A stretch of 57,839 nucleotides of DNA from Pseudanabaena sp. FACHB-1998 (GTDB taxonomy: Bacteria > Cyanobacteriota > Cyanobacteriia > Pseudanabaenales > Pseudanabaenaceae): NCBI RefSeq assembly GCF_014696355.1, contig NZ_JACJQA010000038.1:1-57839 (forward strand), given 5' to 3'. How positions within the stretch are numbered: position 1 is the stretch's first letter; each line of letters opens with the position of its first letter. Positions 25,626 to 35,973 of this stretch are shown piece after piece. A model generated the notes under the pieces. That model saw only the letters and a list, made by a program, of their open reading frames with translations, was not told where the DNA came from and did not search any database. Made by a program: the position numbers and the translations under genes.

Positions 25626-28205
25626 TTAAACAACTACAAAATTCACCAACTTACCTACGACAGCAATCACCTTTTTAATCTCCTTACCTTCGAGATACTT
25701 CTGCGCCGCATCCGAACTACGCGCATATTCTTCCAATGCTTGCTTGTCATTGCTGGCGCTAGATGGAACTTGAAGACTGCCACGCACTTTGCCATTAATT
25801 TGAATGACGAGGGTAATCTCATCAACGGTGAGCGCATCGGGATCGTAGGTGAGCCAAGGCTGTAAATGGATCGAGTCTTCATGTCCAATGAGTGACCAGA
25901 GTTCCTCGGCGATGTGCGGCGCAAAGGGAGCAAGTAAGGTTAAGAGAGTTTCCACACCTTCTAGGAAAGTAGCAGAACTCTTGTCTTCAGCATCTTGCAA
26001 AGCATTGCTCAACTTCATCATTTCCGAAATCGCGGTATTGAGTTGATAGCCACCATCGAAATCTTCGGAGACTTCCTTAATTGCGATGTGAATTGCTCTG
26101 CGTAAGTTCTTATCAACTTTTTTAGAAATTCCATTCTGCTTGGTTTCGGCAAAGCTAGTAACTAAGCGCCACACTCGATTTAAGAAGCGCTGTTGACCTT
26201 CTACATCGGCATCTTCCCATTCCAAATCTTTTTCGGGTGGAGCTTTGAATAGAGTAAACATTCGCAAAGTGTCGGCTCCATATTTTGCGATCGCCTCAGT
26301 CGGAGACACACCATTGCCCTTAGATTTGGACATGGTGGCAAATAGCGCTTGCAATGGTTCGCCCGTTTTTGGATCTTTAGGATCTTTAGGATCAACTAAC
26401 GCAGAGGGAACCCATTTATCCTTTCCACCTTTGTTAGGGTTCATGTAGGTCAAGCCCTGCACCATGCCCTGAGTCAGCAATCGCGTAAATGGCTCATCGA
26501 AATTGAGCAAACCGCGATCGCGCAAAACTTTAGTCACGAAACGCGAATAGAGTAAGTGTAAAATCGCGTGTTCCACACCACCGACATATTGATCGACGGG
26601 CATCCAATTATTGATAGCATTGCGATCGCCTATTTCTTGATCATTTTTCGCATCAGCAAACCGCAAGAAATACCAAGAAGAATCGATGAAGGTATCCATC
26701 GTATCGGTTTCGCGCTTAGCTGCTGTGCCGCATTTCGGACAGGGGACATTTACCCAAGCGTCCAATTGTGCCAAGGGTGAAGCACCGCGACCTGTGAGTT
26801 CAACATCTTCAGGCAAGGCGATCGGTAAATCAGCATGAGGTACGGGAACAATGCCACATTTTGGGCAATGGATGACGGGAATTGGGCAGCCCCAATATCT
26901 TTGGCGCGAAATCAACCAGTCACGCAAGCGATAGGTAATTTTGGCAGTTCCCCATTGATTCTTTTCTGCGAGTTCAATGATTTTGGTTTTCGCAATTACG
27001 GAATCTAAGCCATCAAATCCCCCCGAATTGACCATGATCCCTGCTTCGGTATAGGCAGATTCCCTCACCCCCTGCCCCTCTCCCATAGGGAGAGGGGAGT
27101 TTGGAATAATTACGGTTTGAATGGGAAGGTTATATTGCTTTGCAAAAGCAAAATCGCGGACATCATGAGCAGGAACTCCCATGACTGCGCCTGTTCCATA
27201 TTCAAATAGAACATAATCAGCGATCCAGATGGGGACTTCTTTGCCTGTGAAGGGATTAACCACACTTGCGTCGATCGCTACGCCACGTTTGGGGCGATCA
27301 TCGGAGGTGCGATCGATTTCGCTAAGATTTTTGACTTCCTCAATGAATTTATTAACCGCTTCTTTTTGAGCAGCACTAGTCAAAGTCTCAACTAAGGGAT
27401 GCTCTGGGGCAAGTACGACATAGCTCACGCCGTAAACGGTATCGGGACGGGTAGTGAAAACTGTGATTTTTTCGTCACTGCCAACAATCGGAAAACTTAA
27501 CTCTGCACCTGTGGATTTGCCAATCCAATTGGCTTGCATGATCTTGACGTTAGAGGGCCAGTCCTTGAGCTTGTCCAAATCTTGCAAAAGTTGTTCGGCA
27601 TAGTCGGTGATTTTTAAGAACCATTGACGCAATTTGCGCTTCTCAACTAATGCGCCCGATCGCCAAGATCTGCCTTCATTATCTACCTGCTCATTGGCAA
27701 TTACAGTTTGGTCAATGGGGTCCCAATTAACCTTTGCCTCTTTTTGATAAGCCAAACCCGCTTCCAAAAACTGCAAAAATATCCACTGCGTCCATTTGTA
27801 ATAGTCGGGCGAACAAGTTGCTAACTCCCGATCCCAGTCGTAGGACAAACCCACTTGCTGAAGCTGCGATCGCATATTGTCGATATTGGCATAAGTCCAT
27901 TTGGCGGGATGCGTATTGCGATCGATTGCCGCATTTTCCGCAGGCAATCCGAAGGCATCCCAACCCATTGGATGCAACACTTGATAGCCCTGCATTCTTT
28001 TGTAACGGGCAATCACATCGGTGATCGTGTAGTTACGGACATGACCCATGTGCAGATCGCCCGACGGATAGGGAAACATTGACAGCGCATAAAATTTCTT
28101 TTTGTCTGCACCAATTGCATCGTTGCTTACTTTGTCAAGTTGTTTCTCGGCCCAAACTTTTTGCCACTTGGGTTCGATCTGCTGGGGATTATATCTAGTG
28201 TCCAT
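25626..28205 (-). CDS. leuS: Leucyl-tRNA synthetase
   Basis: LeuRS charges tRNA-Leu. The protein has 859 residues, the normal bacterial length. HIGH appears as H-M-G-H (52-55) after P-Y-P-S-G-D-L. The editing domain contains [12 protein letters not shown]-x-R-D. The zinc module has C-P-K-C-G, and the KMSKS loop reads A-T-M-S-K-S-K-G-N. In the editing/CP1 region, residues about 369-384 ([15 protein letters not shown]) do not look like LeuRS. They are encoded by a GC-rich palindromic repeat at 27057-27101, inserted in frame. The gene is followed by DUF29 and the ATPase-TOPRIM pair on the same strand. Confidence 0.96.
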   Translation of the reverse strand: MDTRYNPQQIEPKWQKVWAEKQLDKVSNDAIGADKKKFYALSMFPYPSGDLHMGHVRNYTITDVIARYKRMQGYQVLHPMGWDAFGLPAENAAIDRNTHPAKWTYANIDNMRSQLQQVGLSYDWDRELATCSPDYYKWTQWIFLQFLEAGLAYQKEAKVNWDPIDQTVIANEQVDNEGRSWRSGALVEKRKLRQWFLKITDYAEQLLQDLDKLKDWPSNVKIMQANWIGKSTGAELSFPIVGSDEKITVFTTRPDTVYGVSYVVLAPEHPLVETLTSAAQKEAVNKFIEEVKNLSEIDRTSDDRPKRGVAIDASVVNPFTGKEVPIWIADYVLFEYGTGAVMGVPAHDVRDFAFAKQYNLPIQTVIIPNSPLPMGEGQGVRESAYTEAGIMVNSGGFDGLDSVIAKTKIIELAEKNQWGTAKITYRLRDWLISRQRYWGCPIPVIHCPKCGIVPVPHADLPIALPEDVELTGRGASPLAQLDAWVNVPCPKCGTAAKRETDTMDTFIDSSWYFLRFADAKNDQEIGDRNAINNWMPVDQYVGGVEHAILHLLYSRFVTKVLRDRGLLNFDEPFTRLLTQGMVQGLTYMNPNKGGKDKWVPSALVDPKDPKDPKTGEPLQALFATMSKSKGNGVSPTEAIAKYGADTLRMFTLFKAPPEKDLEWEDADVEGQQRFLNRVWRLVTSFAETKQNGISKKVDKNLRRAIHIAIKEVSEDFDGGYQLNTAISEMMKLSNALQDAEDKSSATFLEGVETLLTLLAPFAPHIAEELWSLIGHEDSIHLQPWLTYDPDALTVDEITLVIQINGKVRGSLQVPSSASNDKQALEEYARSSDAAQKYLEGKEIKKVIAVVGKLVNFVVV
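27057..27101. repeat. GC-rich palindromic repeat inside leuS
   Basis: CCCCTCTCCC-ATA-GGGAGAGGGG is a near-perfect hairpin flanked by CCCTCACCCCCTG. A similar block lies at 57655-57681. This type of CCCTCACCCC/GGGAGAGGGG unit occurs in many cyanobacterial genomes between genes; here it is in frame. Confidence 0.75.
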
Positions 28206-28316
28206 TACTTATCAATCAATGTGCGAAAATATGCGAATAAAGAAGCAAGCGATCTATAAGACCACTAATCTCGAATCTTAATAATACTAAACATTTAGCA
28301 TGAAAGGTCTAATCTG

Positions 28317-28345
28317 TTGACAGATCAACAGGGTAAAAATAAGTT
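28317..28345 (+). promoter_or_regulatory. Possible sigma-70 promoter of the AIPR gene
   Basis: TTGACA (28317-28322), a 17-base spacer and TAAGTT (28340-28345), 88 bases before the AIPR ATG. The -10 is weak. The rest of 28206-28432 shows no gene. Confidence 0.3.
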
Positions 28346-28432
28346 AGGCGTTGAGATATTGCTTATTATGAAGTTCTGGAAATAAAAACAAGATATTATT
28401 TTAGAAATTATTAAGATATTCTCGATCGCCTA

Positions 28433-30118
28433 ATGACCCAGCCAAATGCCAGTGCTAAAAAGACTCAAGTTATTGAGGTGTTAAAGCGAGACTATTTTCC
28501 GATGATTCCTGAGCTTGCAAGGAATTGGACAGCCAATCAACATGAGAAAAATAGGTTGAGCCGATCGCTGGCTGCATTTGTGATCGCGAATCTGGCGGAT
28601 GTTACTCCTGCTCAAGGGGCTAACTCAATTATCAATGGGGAAAATGATAATGGGATTGATGCAATTTATTTTGATCGTAGTCAGAATTTTCTTTGGTTAG
28701 TGCAGGCTAAGGCAGGTAACGCGCCTAATATGGGCGACAACAAAAAGTTTTGCGATGGAATTCGAGATTTAATCGAAAAACGTTTTGATAAATTTAATCA
28801 AGGTTTTGCGCGATTACAGCCAGATGTGGAGGCTGCTTTAGATATCAATGGGTTGAAAATAGTTGGTTGTAATGTCTATTTGGAAGGTGATCTTGGCTCT
28901 CATGTGGTTAATGATCTTAATCAGTTAACGGAAGAACTAAATAGATTTTCTCTACGCTTTGAATGGCGGGATCTGAATATTGAGCAGACGCATAGTTGGT
29001 TGACGGCAAAACAAGCGATCGCACCTGTTGATGTGGAATTAACGCTCGAAAATTGGCATTGTTTGGAGCAGCCACGCAAAGCTTTTTATGGATTGGTGAA
29101 GGCTTCGGATCTTGCGGTACTTTATCAACAGCATGACAAACGACTGTTTGAAAAGAATATTCGTTATTATTTGGGGACTGAGGATGTTAATTCAGCGATC
29201 GCGGAAACTGTAAGAGAACAGCCTTCGGAATTGTTTTATTTGAATAATGGTTTAACAATTACTTGCTCAAAGGTTGAGTTGCCATCGGGTCATAATCAGA
29301 AGTCAACAAAATTTACTTTGCAAGGGTTTTCGGTGGTGAATGGGGCGCAGACTGTCGGGGCAATCGCTTCGGTTTATGGCGCTAATAGTTCGATATCGGC
29401 TGATGCTAAGTTATTGGTGACGATCATTGAGGTGGGGACGGTAACTGATGGAATTGGGGTAAAAATTACTGGGGCAAGAAACACCCAAAATGCAGTACGG
29501 GATGTTTATTTTGCGGCGCTAGACCCGAATCAAGAGCGATTGCGTCAGGAGTGCATGGTGTCAGGCGTGGTATATCACTATCGACCATCGGCGGATCGGG
29601 GTCAGGATGATATTACGATTGAACAGGCGGCGATCGCATTGGCTTGTTTTAGTGGTGATACGAATATAGTGGTGGCGGCAAAGCGAGAGGTTAGTCAGCT
29701 TTACAAGCGGGAGCATTATTATTCGACATTGTTTAGCAATCGGCTTTCAGGGATTACACTTTGTCGATATGTGCGGATATTTGCATATTTAGATGGGATT
29801 TTTGCGGCTTCGGAGAGAGCGGCGACAGGTAGACAAAAGATGTTTTATCGACATGGAAGATTCTTTATTCTGGATATTTTTTCAAGACGAAGGCGAAATA
29901 AGGAGTTGCTCAATAAGTCAGAAATTAATTTGTCAGATTCTGATAAAAATGAGCTTTCACAGATTTTAAACGATCTGGAAACCTTGATTTACAATATTGC
30001 AGAATCTCAATTTGCGAGTGATAACAAAAGCTATCTGTCGATTTTCAAGAATTTAACTGATGTTAGACCTTTGATGAGTAGGGTGATGCAGGAGTTAGAT
30101 CAAAGAAGTAATTCGTGA
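28433..30118 (+). CDS. AIPR family protein (abortive infection phage resistance)
   Basis: A 561-residue protein. The central AIPR pattern is R-Y-Y-L-G, then P-S-E-L-F-Y-L-N-N-G-L-T-I-T-C, then F-S-V-V-N-G-A-Q-T-V-G, followed by T-G-A-R-N-T-Q-N-A-V. The N-terminal part resembles a restriction-type nuclease: E-N-D-N-G-I-D-A-I-Y-F (Asp76), then W-L-V-Q-A-K (Gln91, Lys93), a D...QxK variant of PD-(D/E)xK. AIPR proteins are named for phage-abortive plasmid genes and often sit beside restriction-modification genes, as here: a type III Mod gene starts 84 bases downstream. The stop codon overlaps a perfect 36-bp palindrome. A nuclease activity is inferred. Confidence 0.85.
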   Translation: MTQPNASAKKTQVIEVLKRDYFPMIPELARNWTANQHEKNRLSRSLAAFVIANLADVTPAQGANSIINGENDNGIDAIYFDRSQNFLWLVQAKAGNAPNMGDNKKFCDGIRDLIEKRFDKFNQGFARLQPDVEAALDINGLKIVGCNVYLEGDLGSHVVNDLNQLTEELNRFSLRFEWRDLNIEQTHSWLTAKQAIAPVDVELTLENWHCLEQPRKAFYGLVKASDLAVLYQQHDKRLFEKNIRYYLGTEDVNSAIAETVREQPSELFYLNNGLTITCSKVELPSGHNQKSTKFTLQGFSVVNGAQTVGAIASVYGANSSISADAKLLVTIIEVGTVTDGIGVKITGARNTQNAVRDVYFAALDPNQERLRQECMVSGVVYHYRPSADRGQDDITIEQAAIALACFSGDTNIVVAAKREVSQLYKREHYYSTLFSNRLSGITLCRYVRIFAYLDGIFAASERAATGRQKMFYRHGRFFILDIFSRRRRNKELLNKSEINLSDSDKNELSQILNDLETLIYNIAESQFASDNKSYLSIFKNLTDVRPLMSRVMQELDQRSNS

Positions 30119-30152
30119 ATGTAGGGGCAATTCATGAATTGCCCCTACATTC
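30117..30152. repeat. Perfect 36-bp palindrome between AIPR and mod
   Basis: GAATGTAGGGGCAATT-CATG-complement; it reads the same on both strands with no loop and overlaps the AIPR stop. GTAGGGGCAATTCATGAATT units are common dispersed repeats in cyanobacteria. Confidence 0.8.
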
Positions 30153-30202
30153 ATTTGCCGTCCTAAATATAGATGATTTAAAGTTTGAGATTGAGATTGA
30201 TT

Positions 30203-31819
30203 ATGACTAAAAAGCAAAGATTAGAACTTACTTGGATTGGGAAGGATGTACGTCCGCAGTTGGAGCCGCGTATTTTGTTGGAAGATCCTGAGAGGTCTTA
30301 TACGGCGGCGCATCGGGTGAGTGATGATGATATTTTTGATAATCGCTTGATTTTTGGGGATAATTTGTTGGCTCTCAAGGCTTTGGAGTCTGAGTTTGCA
30401 GGAAAGGTCAAATGTATTTTTATCGATCCGCCTTACAATACGGGGTCAGCTTTTGAACATTATGATGATGGTGTTGAGCATTCAATCTGGCTTGGTTTGA
30501 TGCGCGATCGCTTAGAAATTTTGCGAAATCTATTATCTAATGATGGTTCTTTATGGATAACGATTGATGATAATGAAGCTCATTATTTGAAAGTATTATG
30601 TGATGAGATTTTTGGACGAGCTAATTTTGTAGCAAATGCAGTTTGGCAAAAGAAATATACAGTAGCAAATGATGCTAAATGGTTGGCAGAAAATCATGAT
30701 CATATTTTGATATTTGCTAAGAATAAAGAATTATGGCGACCATATAGACTTGGACGTACTTCTGAAATGGATGAGCGCTATCGTAATCCTGATAATCATC
30801 CTAAAGGAGTCTGGAAAGCTACCCCTATTTATGCAAAAAGAACTGGTTCTGAAAAAGAACAAGCATTCTCATTTCAATTTAAAAATGGCTTTGTATGGAT
30901 GCCACCCAAAGGGACTTCGCCTAGATTCCCTGCTGAAACCTTGCGGAAGCTAGATGAGAATGATGAAATTTGGTTTGGAACTGATGGCAAAGCAAACCCT
31001 TCGCGAAAGACTTTTTTAAGTGAGTTGAAAATTTCAGGAACTCCTCCAGCGACAATTTGGCTACATACTGAAGCAGGAAATAATCACGAAGCGCGAGAAG
31101 AAGTTAAAGCAATAAATCCCGATGATTCATTTGCTACACCTAAACCTGAAAAGCTTATTCGACGAATATTAGATATTGCAACAAAACCTAGTGATCTTGT
31201 TCTCGATTCCTTCGCAGGATCAGGCACAACAGGCGCAGTCGCGCACAAAATGGGAAGACGCTGGATCATGATCGAACTGGGCGAACATTGCCATACCCAT
31301 ATTATTCCCCGAATCCAAAAAGTCATCAACGGCGAAGACCAAGGCGGGATTAGCAAAACAGTTAACTGGAAAGGCGGCGGTGGATTTCGGTATTATCATC
31401 TTGCGCCATCGTTGCTCGAAAAAGACAAATGGGATAACTGGGTAATCAACAAAGACTATAACGCCGCCATGCTTGCCGAAGCCCTTTGTAAAATTGAAGG
31501 ATTCAAATATGCACCCTCAGACACCTTCTATTGGCAACATGGCTACTCCACCGAACGCGACTTTATCTACGTCACCACCCAAAACCTCAGTCATGAGCAA
31601 CTCGCCAAACTATCCGAAGAAGTAGGCGAAGAACGCAGTTTACTCGTCCTATGTAGCGCCTTTCGCGGTAAAACTGACGACTTCCCAAACCTCACTGTCA
31701 AGAAAATCCCTAAACAAATCCTCTCTCGCTGTGAATGGGGACATGATGACTACAGCCTCAAAATCGAAAACCTCCCCAAAGCCCCTGCCAAACTTGGACA
31801 ATTGGAGTTAGGTTTTTAA
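30203..31819 (+). CDS. mod: Type III restriction-modification: DNA adenine methyltransferase (Mod)
   Basis: A 538-residue N6-adenine methylase of the beta class, with the catalytic motif I-D-P-P-Y-N-T-G (DPPY 75-78) before the SAM motif L-D-S-F-A-G-S-G-T-T-G (337-344). Between them lies the target-recognition region (about 140-320). It pairs with the Res subunit 104 bases downstream. Mod alone methylates one strand; Mod with Res cuts unmethylated DNA. The ATG at 30203 (M-T-K-K-Q-R) was chosen over a TTG six codons earlier. Base usage changes within the gene: the first part is G/T-rich like the AIPR gene, and from about 31190 it is C/A-rich like res. Confidence 0.9.
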   Translation: MTKKQRLELTWIGKDVRPQLEPRILLEDPERSYTAAHRVSDDDIFDNRLIFGDNLLALKALESEFAGKVKCIFIDPPYNTGSAFEHYDDGVEHSIWLGLMRDRLEILRNLLSNDGSLWITIDDNEAHYLKVLCDEIFGRANFVANAVWQKKYTVANDAKWLAENHDHILIFAKNKELWRPYRLGRTSEMDERYRNPDNHPKGVWKATPIYAKRTGSEKEQAFSFQFKNGFVWMPPKGTSPRFPAETLRKLDENDEIWFGTDGKANPSRKTFLSELKISGTPPATIWLHTEAGNNHEAREEVKAINPDDSFATPKPEKLIRRILDIATKPSDLVLDSFAGSGTTGAVAHKMGRRWIMIELGEHCHTHIIPRIQKVINGEDQGGISKTVNWKGGGGFRYYHLAPSLLEKDKWDNWVINKDYNAAMLAEALCKIEGFKYAPSDTFYWQHGYSTERDFIYVTTQNLSHEQLAKLSEEVGEERSLLVLCSAFRGKTDDFPNLTVKKIPKQILSRCEWGHDDYSLKIENLPKAPAKLGQLELGF

Positions 31820-31821
31820 AT

Positions 31822-31896
31822 GTAGGATGCGTTAGCGGTAGCGTAACGCATCAATTAGGAAAACATGATGCGTTACGTTGCACTAACGCATCCTAC
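31822..31896. repeat. Inverted repeat GTAGGATGCGTTA between mod and res
   Basis: GTAGGATGCGTTAG...CTAACGCATCCTAC with inner CGTAACGCATCA / TGATGCGTTACG arms. It is a dispersed intergenic type of repeat and fills nearly all of the 104-bp spacer. Confidence 0.75.
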
Positions 31897-31923
31897 TCAA
31901 TTACAACTTCAGAGAAACTCACT

Positions 31924-34629
31924 ATGAATAATCATGTCAATGCGATCGCTAATCGCCTCAGCCTCCGTCATCCCCAACGTGACTCATTAAAAATATTAGA
32001 TCGCATTTGCGAACTCTTACCAATCCAAAATATCAAAGACATTGAAACCAGCCTCACCGCCATTAAAGCTGAATTTCCCACCGTCACCGACTTTGATCGC
32101 GAATTTCCATCCCTCTGCTTTTCCCTTGCCACAGGTGTAGGTAAAACCAGACTCATGGGCGCATTTATCAGCTATTTACACCTCGCTCATGGCATCAAAA
32201 ACTTTTTTGTTCTCGCCCCCAACCTGACCATTTACAACAAACTAATTACCGATTTCACACCCAACACACCCAAATATGTATTTACAGGCATCACGGAATT
32301 TGCCATAAATCCACCCGAAATCATCACAGGTGATAACTATGAAATGCGAGCGCGAACGATTTTAGATGAGCAAATTAGCTGCAAAATCAACATCTTTAAC
32401 ATATCTAAAATTAACTCCGAAGTACGCGGCGGTAAAAGCCCCAAAATCAAACGACTATCTGAATACATTGGCGAAAGCTATTTCGATTATCTATCTCAAC
32501 TAAAAGACCTCGTAATCTTAATGGATGAATCGCACCGTTATCGAGCTTCCGCAGGAGTTCGCGCCATTAACGAATTGAAACCATTGCTGGGCTTAGAAGT
32601 CACCGCCACACCCTTTATCGAAACCAATAAGGGAAGCGTACCGTTTAAAAATGTAATCTATGACTATCCCCTCGGACGCGCCATGAGCGATGGCTTCGTC
32701 AAAGATCCCGCCGTCGTTACCCGCAAAGATTTTAATCCCGCCTCCATGTCACCCGAAGCGATAGAACGCATCAAACTAGAAGATGGCATCTATCTCCACG
32801 AAAATATCAAAGCTGAATTAGAAACCTATGCGATCGCCACAGGCAAAAAAATCGTCAAACCCTTCATGCTCATCATTGCCCGTGATATTACTCATGCCAT
32901 AGACTTGATGCGACTAATTCAATCCGATGAATTCGCTGAAGGAGAATACAAAAATAAAGTCATTCAAGTTGACTCCAGCAAAACAGGTACACAGGAAGAT
33001 GAAATGGTCGATCGCTTGCTCAAAGTTGAAGATGCCGATGAACCTACCGAAATCGTGATCCATGTAAATATGCTCAAAGAAGGCTGGGATGTCACCAATC
33101 TCTATACAATCGTGCCATTGAGAGCCGCAAATTCTAAAATCTTAATCGAGCAATCGATCGGGCGTGGCTTACGTTTACCCTACGGAATGCGTACAGGCGT
33201 AGAAATAGTTGATCGCCTCAATATCGTCTGCCATGACAAATTCCAAGAAATCGTCGATGAAGCCAAGAAACCCGAATCCCAGATTCGCCTCAAACAAATC
33301 ATCCTCACCGATGAAGACCTCCAACAAAAAACACAACCTGTAATTTCGCGATCTCAACTCTCTCAAGCACTAGGACTAAACTTAGAATCAGCAACTAATT
33401 TACCATCTCCAATATCCGAAGGTTTATCTACAAACGAACCGCAAGTTACTCAACCTCTCCTATTCTCCACACCTATAGAACAAAAAATTGCTCAAATCAC
33501 TTATCAAGAAATTCGCAAACTTGAAAGCCAACCCGACAAAGTTCCCACCACCGCGCATCTTGCCAATCCTAAAATCCAAGCGATCGTCCGCGAAGCCGTA
33601 AAGCGAGAATATCAACCCGCTCAAATCGAAATCGAAGGCGTAACCCCACCACCAAACATTGAAGCGATCATTGCCAAAACCACTAACCTAGTCATTCAGA
33701 AAACTATTGATATACCTAGAATTTTAGTGCTTCCTATCGGTACAGTGCGATCGGGCTTTCGCTCCTTTGCGATCAATCTAACCGACTTAAATTATGGCAT
33801 TCCCTCCAAAGAAGAACTACATATTCAATCTCTCACAACTGATAAATCCACATCCTTAGAAATCACCAGAATAAACTTCGAGAAATCACGCCTAGAAAAT
33901 TACATTGTCGAAAGCTTAGCCAAGTTTGATGATATTTGCTATGACGAACACTCTGACTTGCTCTATGACTTAGCGGGACAAATTATCAGCCATTTTCTCA
34001 ACCAATATTCTGAAGATGACACCCGCAAGATTTTACAAGTTCGCCAAAATGAAATCGCTAACTTTATCCATCATCAAATGCAGCAAAACTTCTGGGAAGA
34101 AACCACCGATTATGAAGTCAAAATCAGTAAAGGTTTCACTACTCTAAAAGATAGTGCCTACAACACCAGCCTCAAAAATCGTCTTGATTATCGCTTTTCG
34201 CCACCAGACAAAAGCAATATGTCTAAATATCTGTTTACAGGCTTCTCAAAATGCCTCTACAAAGAGCAAAAATTTCAATCCGAAGCCGAAAGGCTTTTAG
34301 CAATAATCTTAGAACGCGAAGCAATCAAATGGTTTAAACCCGCCAAAGGACAATTTCAGCTTTATTACAAATGGCATGGCAACTATTCAGAATATCAACC
34401 CGATTTTGTCGCTGAAACCGCAGAAATTATCTATATGCTCGAACCGAAAGCTCAAAATGAAACAAACAACCCCGAAGTACTTGCCAAAAAAGATGTCGCA
34501 GTTCAATGGTGTAAAAATGCCTCAGACTATATGCTCACTCACGGCGGTAAACCTTGGCAATATGTCCTAGTTCCCCATGATGCGATCGCCCAAAATATGA
34601 CTCTTAAAGGTTTAAGCGATCGCTATTAA
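31924..34629 (+). CDS. res: Type III restriction-modification: helicase-nuclease (Res)
   Basis: A 901-residue superfamily 2 translocase. Walker A A-T-G-V-G-K-T (70-75 region) and the DEAD-box variant M-D-E-S-H (200-204) lie in the N-terminal half. Helicase motif VI is seen as I-G-R-G-L-R-L-P. The C-terminus carries a PD-(D/E)xK nuclease: Y-Q-P-D-F-V (Asp827) and L-E-P-K-A (Glu840, Lys842). This is the layout of type III Res subunits, which need two inversely oriented sites and ATP. It is coded with Mod upstream. The length is near the usual 900-1000. No damage is seen. Confidence 0.9.
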   Translation: MNNHVNAIANRLSLRHPQRDSLKILDRICELLPIQNIKDIETSLTAIKAEFPTVTDFDREFPSLCFSLATGVGKTRLMGAFISYLHLAHGIKNFFVLAPNLTIYNKLITDFTPNTPKYVFTGITEFAINPPEIITGDNYEMRARTILDEQISCKINIFNISKINSEVRGGKSPKIKRLSEYIGESYFDYLSQLKDLVILMDESHRYRASAGVRAINELKPLLGLEVTATPFIETNKGSVPFKNVIYDYPLGRAMSDGFVKDPAVVTRKDFNPASMSPEAIERIKLEDGIYLHENIKAELETYAIATGKKIVKPFMLIIARDITHAIDLMRLIQSDEFAEGEYKNKVIQVDSSKTGTQEDEMVDRLLKVEDADEPTEIVIHVNMLKEGWDVTNLYTIVPLRAANSKILIEQSIGRGLRLPYGMRTGVEIVDRLNIVCHDKFQEIVDEAKKPESQIRLKQIILTDEDLQQKTQPVISRSQLSQALGLNLESATNLPSPISEGLSTNEPQVTQPLLFSTPIEQKIAQITYQEIRKLESQPDKVPTTAHLANPKIQAIVREAVKREYQPAQIEIEGVTPPPNIEAIIAKTTNLVIQKTIDIPRILVLPIGTVRSGFRSFAINLTDLNYGIPSKEELHIQSLTTDKSTSLEITRINFEKSRLENYIVESLAKFDDICYDEHSDLLYDLAGQIISHFLNQYSEDDTRKILQVRQNEIANFIHHQMQQNFWEETTDYEVKISKGFTTLKDSAYNTSLKNRLDYRFSPPDKSNMSKYLFTGFSKCLYKEQKFQSEAERLLAIILEREAIKWFKPAKGQFQLYYKWHGNYSEYQPDFVAETAEIIYMLEPKAQNETNNPEVLAKKDVAVQWCKNASDYMLTHGGKPWQYVLVPHDAIAQNMTLKGLSDRY

Positions 34630-34695
34630 CCACATTTTCAATGATCGCCTTCTTACAATTAGTATAGAAAATACAACTCCGATTCAGGTGAAATT

Positions 34696-35277
34696 ATGAC
34701 CACAGCCCAATTGGTTACGCCCAGTTTTACCAGCAATATCCATAAGTTCACAGTGCAGCAGTACCATCTTATGCACGAAGCGGGTGTGTTTGCGGTCGGC
34801 GATCGTTATGAGTTAATTAATGGAGAAATCAGAGAAATGTCGCCAATTGGGATCAAGCATGCGGTTTGTGTGACAAAAACAACAAGATTTTTTCAAATCA
34901 CATTAGGCGATCGAGCTTTGGTCTGGGCGCAAAATCCGATTCTTCTTGGTGATTATTCTCAACCTCAGCCAGATCTTGCCATCCTCAAATGGCGCGATGA
35001 TTTTTATGCTAGTGCCTTGCCAACACCAGAGGATATTTTATTAGTTATCGAAGTTGCAGATAGCACGATCGCCTATGATCGCGACGTGAAAATGCCTTTA
35101 TATTCTGCTAATGGGATTCCTGAAATGTGGCTTTTTGATGTCAATCAACAAATTATCGAAGGATATACGCAACCCTCTGCATCAGGTTATAAGCGAATGC
35201 AGCGCTATGAACAGGGTGACACTCTGTCGCTTCTTGCTTTTCCTGAAGTAGTTTTTAATTGGGAAGCCCTGCTGTAA
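34696..35277 (+). CDS. Uma2 family protein (DUF820, PD-(D/E)xK fold)
   Basis: A 193-residue Uma2 protein: Y-E-L-I-N-G-E-I, Q-P-D-L-A-I-L, L-L-V-I-E-V-A-D-S-T and K-M-P-L-Y-S-A-N-G-I-P-E-M-W. The Asp, Glu and Lys of the nuclease-like fold are present. Uma2 is heavily expanded in cyanobacteria, and its biological role is not settled. Its last 23 bases overlap the end of the convergent Uma2 gene at 35255-35881. Confidence 0.88.
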   Translation: MTTAQLVTPSFTSNIHKFTVQQYHLMHEAGVFAVGDRYELINGEIREMSPIGIKHAVCVTKTTRFFQITLGDRALVWAQNPILLGDYSQPQPDLAILKWRDDFYASALPTPEDILLVIEVADSTIAYDRDVKMPLYSANGIPEMWLFDVNQQIIEGYTQPSASGYKRMQRYEQGDTLSLLAFPEVVFNWEALL

Positions 35278-35881
35278 AAATCTGATTTGCGGTGAGATTT
35301 AGCTCAGGAAATATTTGCGAGATCAGGCGATCGCTATTTTGAAACTTACTAATTTGATATTCTCCATCTACCAAATTACAAACTGAGATGGTTGGCTGTT
35401 TGGGATTACCAATAAAGTTCCGTCCACCTAATGCCGCATAATCAATAATCCAATATTCAGCTATGCCCATTTCTTCATAATCGGCGAATTTCAAATGATA
35501 ATCATCGCGCCAGTTGGTAGACACGATTTCGATCGCTAAAGGTATGGATGCACCCTGACTAAGAATTGATTCTTTTTTCCATCGTGGTTCGTTAAGTAGG
35601 TTTGCGCGATTCATCACTAATATATCTGGGAAATATCCAGAATCTTTGCCTTCAGGTCTGACTATAACTTGGTTAGGAATACCGTATGGTAGTCCCAGAC
35701 GTTTGATTTCAAAGGGGATTTCTACACCCAAAAAGCTTTTAACTTCTTCGTGATCTCCAACTGGTTGAGCCATTTCAACAATATTTCCGTTATGTAGTTC
35801 GTAACGCACGCCAGAATTTTCAGGAAGAAATTCCACAAATTCATCAAAGGTAGTAACTTTCGGTAAGGTGTGAATCATCAT
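35255..35881 (-). CDS. Uma2 family protein (DUF820)
   Basis: A 208-residue Uma2 protein with G-V-R-Y-E-L-H-N-G-N-I-V-E, Y-F-P-D-I-L-V-M-N, L-A-I-E-I-V-S-T-N-W and L-K-F-A-D-Y-E-E-M-G-I-A-E-Y-W. It is only distantly similar to its convergent neighbour, so the two are not a recent duplication. The 3' ends overlap by 23 bases. A fragment similar to its V-R-Y-E-L region survives at about 43500-43545. Confidence 0.88.
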   Translation of the reverse strand: MMIHTLPKVTTFDEFVEFLPENSGVRYELHNGNIVEMAQPVGDHEEVKSFLGVEIPFEIKRLGLPYGIPNQVIVRPEGKDSGYFPDILVMNRANLLNEPRWKKESILSQGASIPLAIEIVSTNWRDDYHLKFADYEEMGIAEYWIIDYAALGGRNFIGNPKQPTISVCNLVDGEYQISKFQNSDRLISQIFPELNLTANQIFTAGLPN

Positions 35882-35973
35882 GGCGGTTATGACTTGCCTA
35901 CGACAAAAAATATGATTTCTATATTACTCCCCTTCTAACCTAAAAGTTAGTGGTACGTTTTATTACGCTAATT

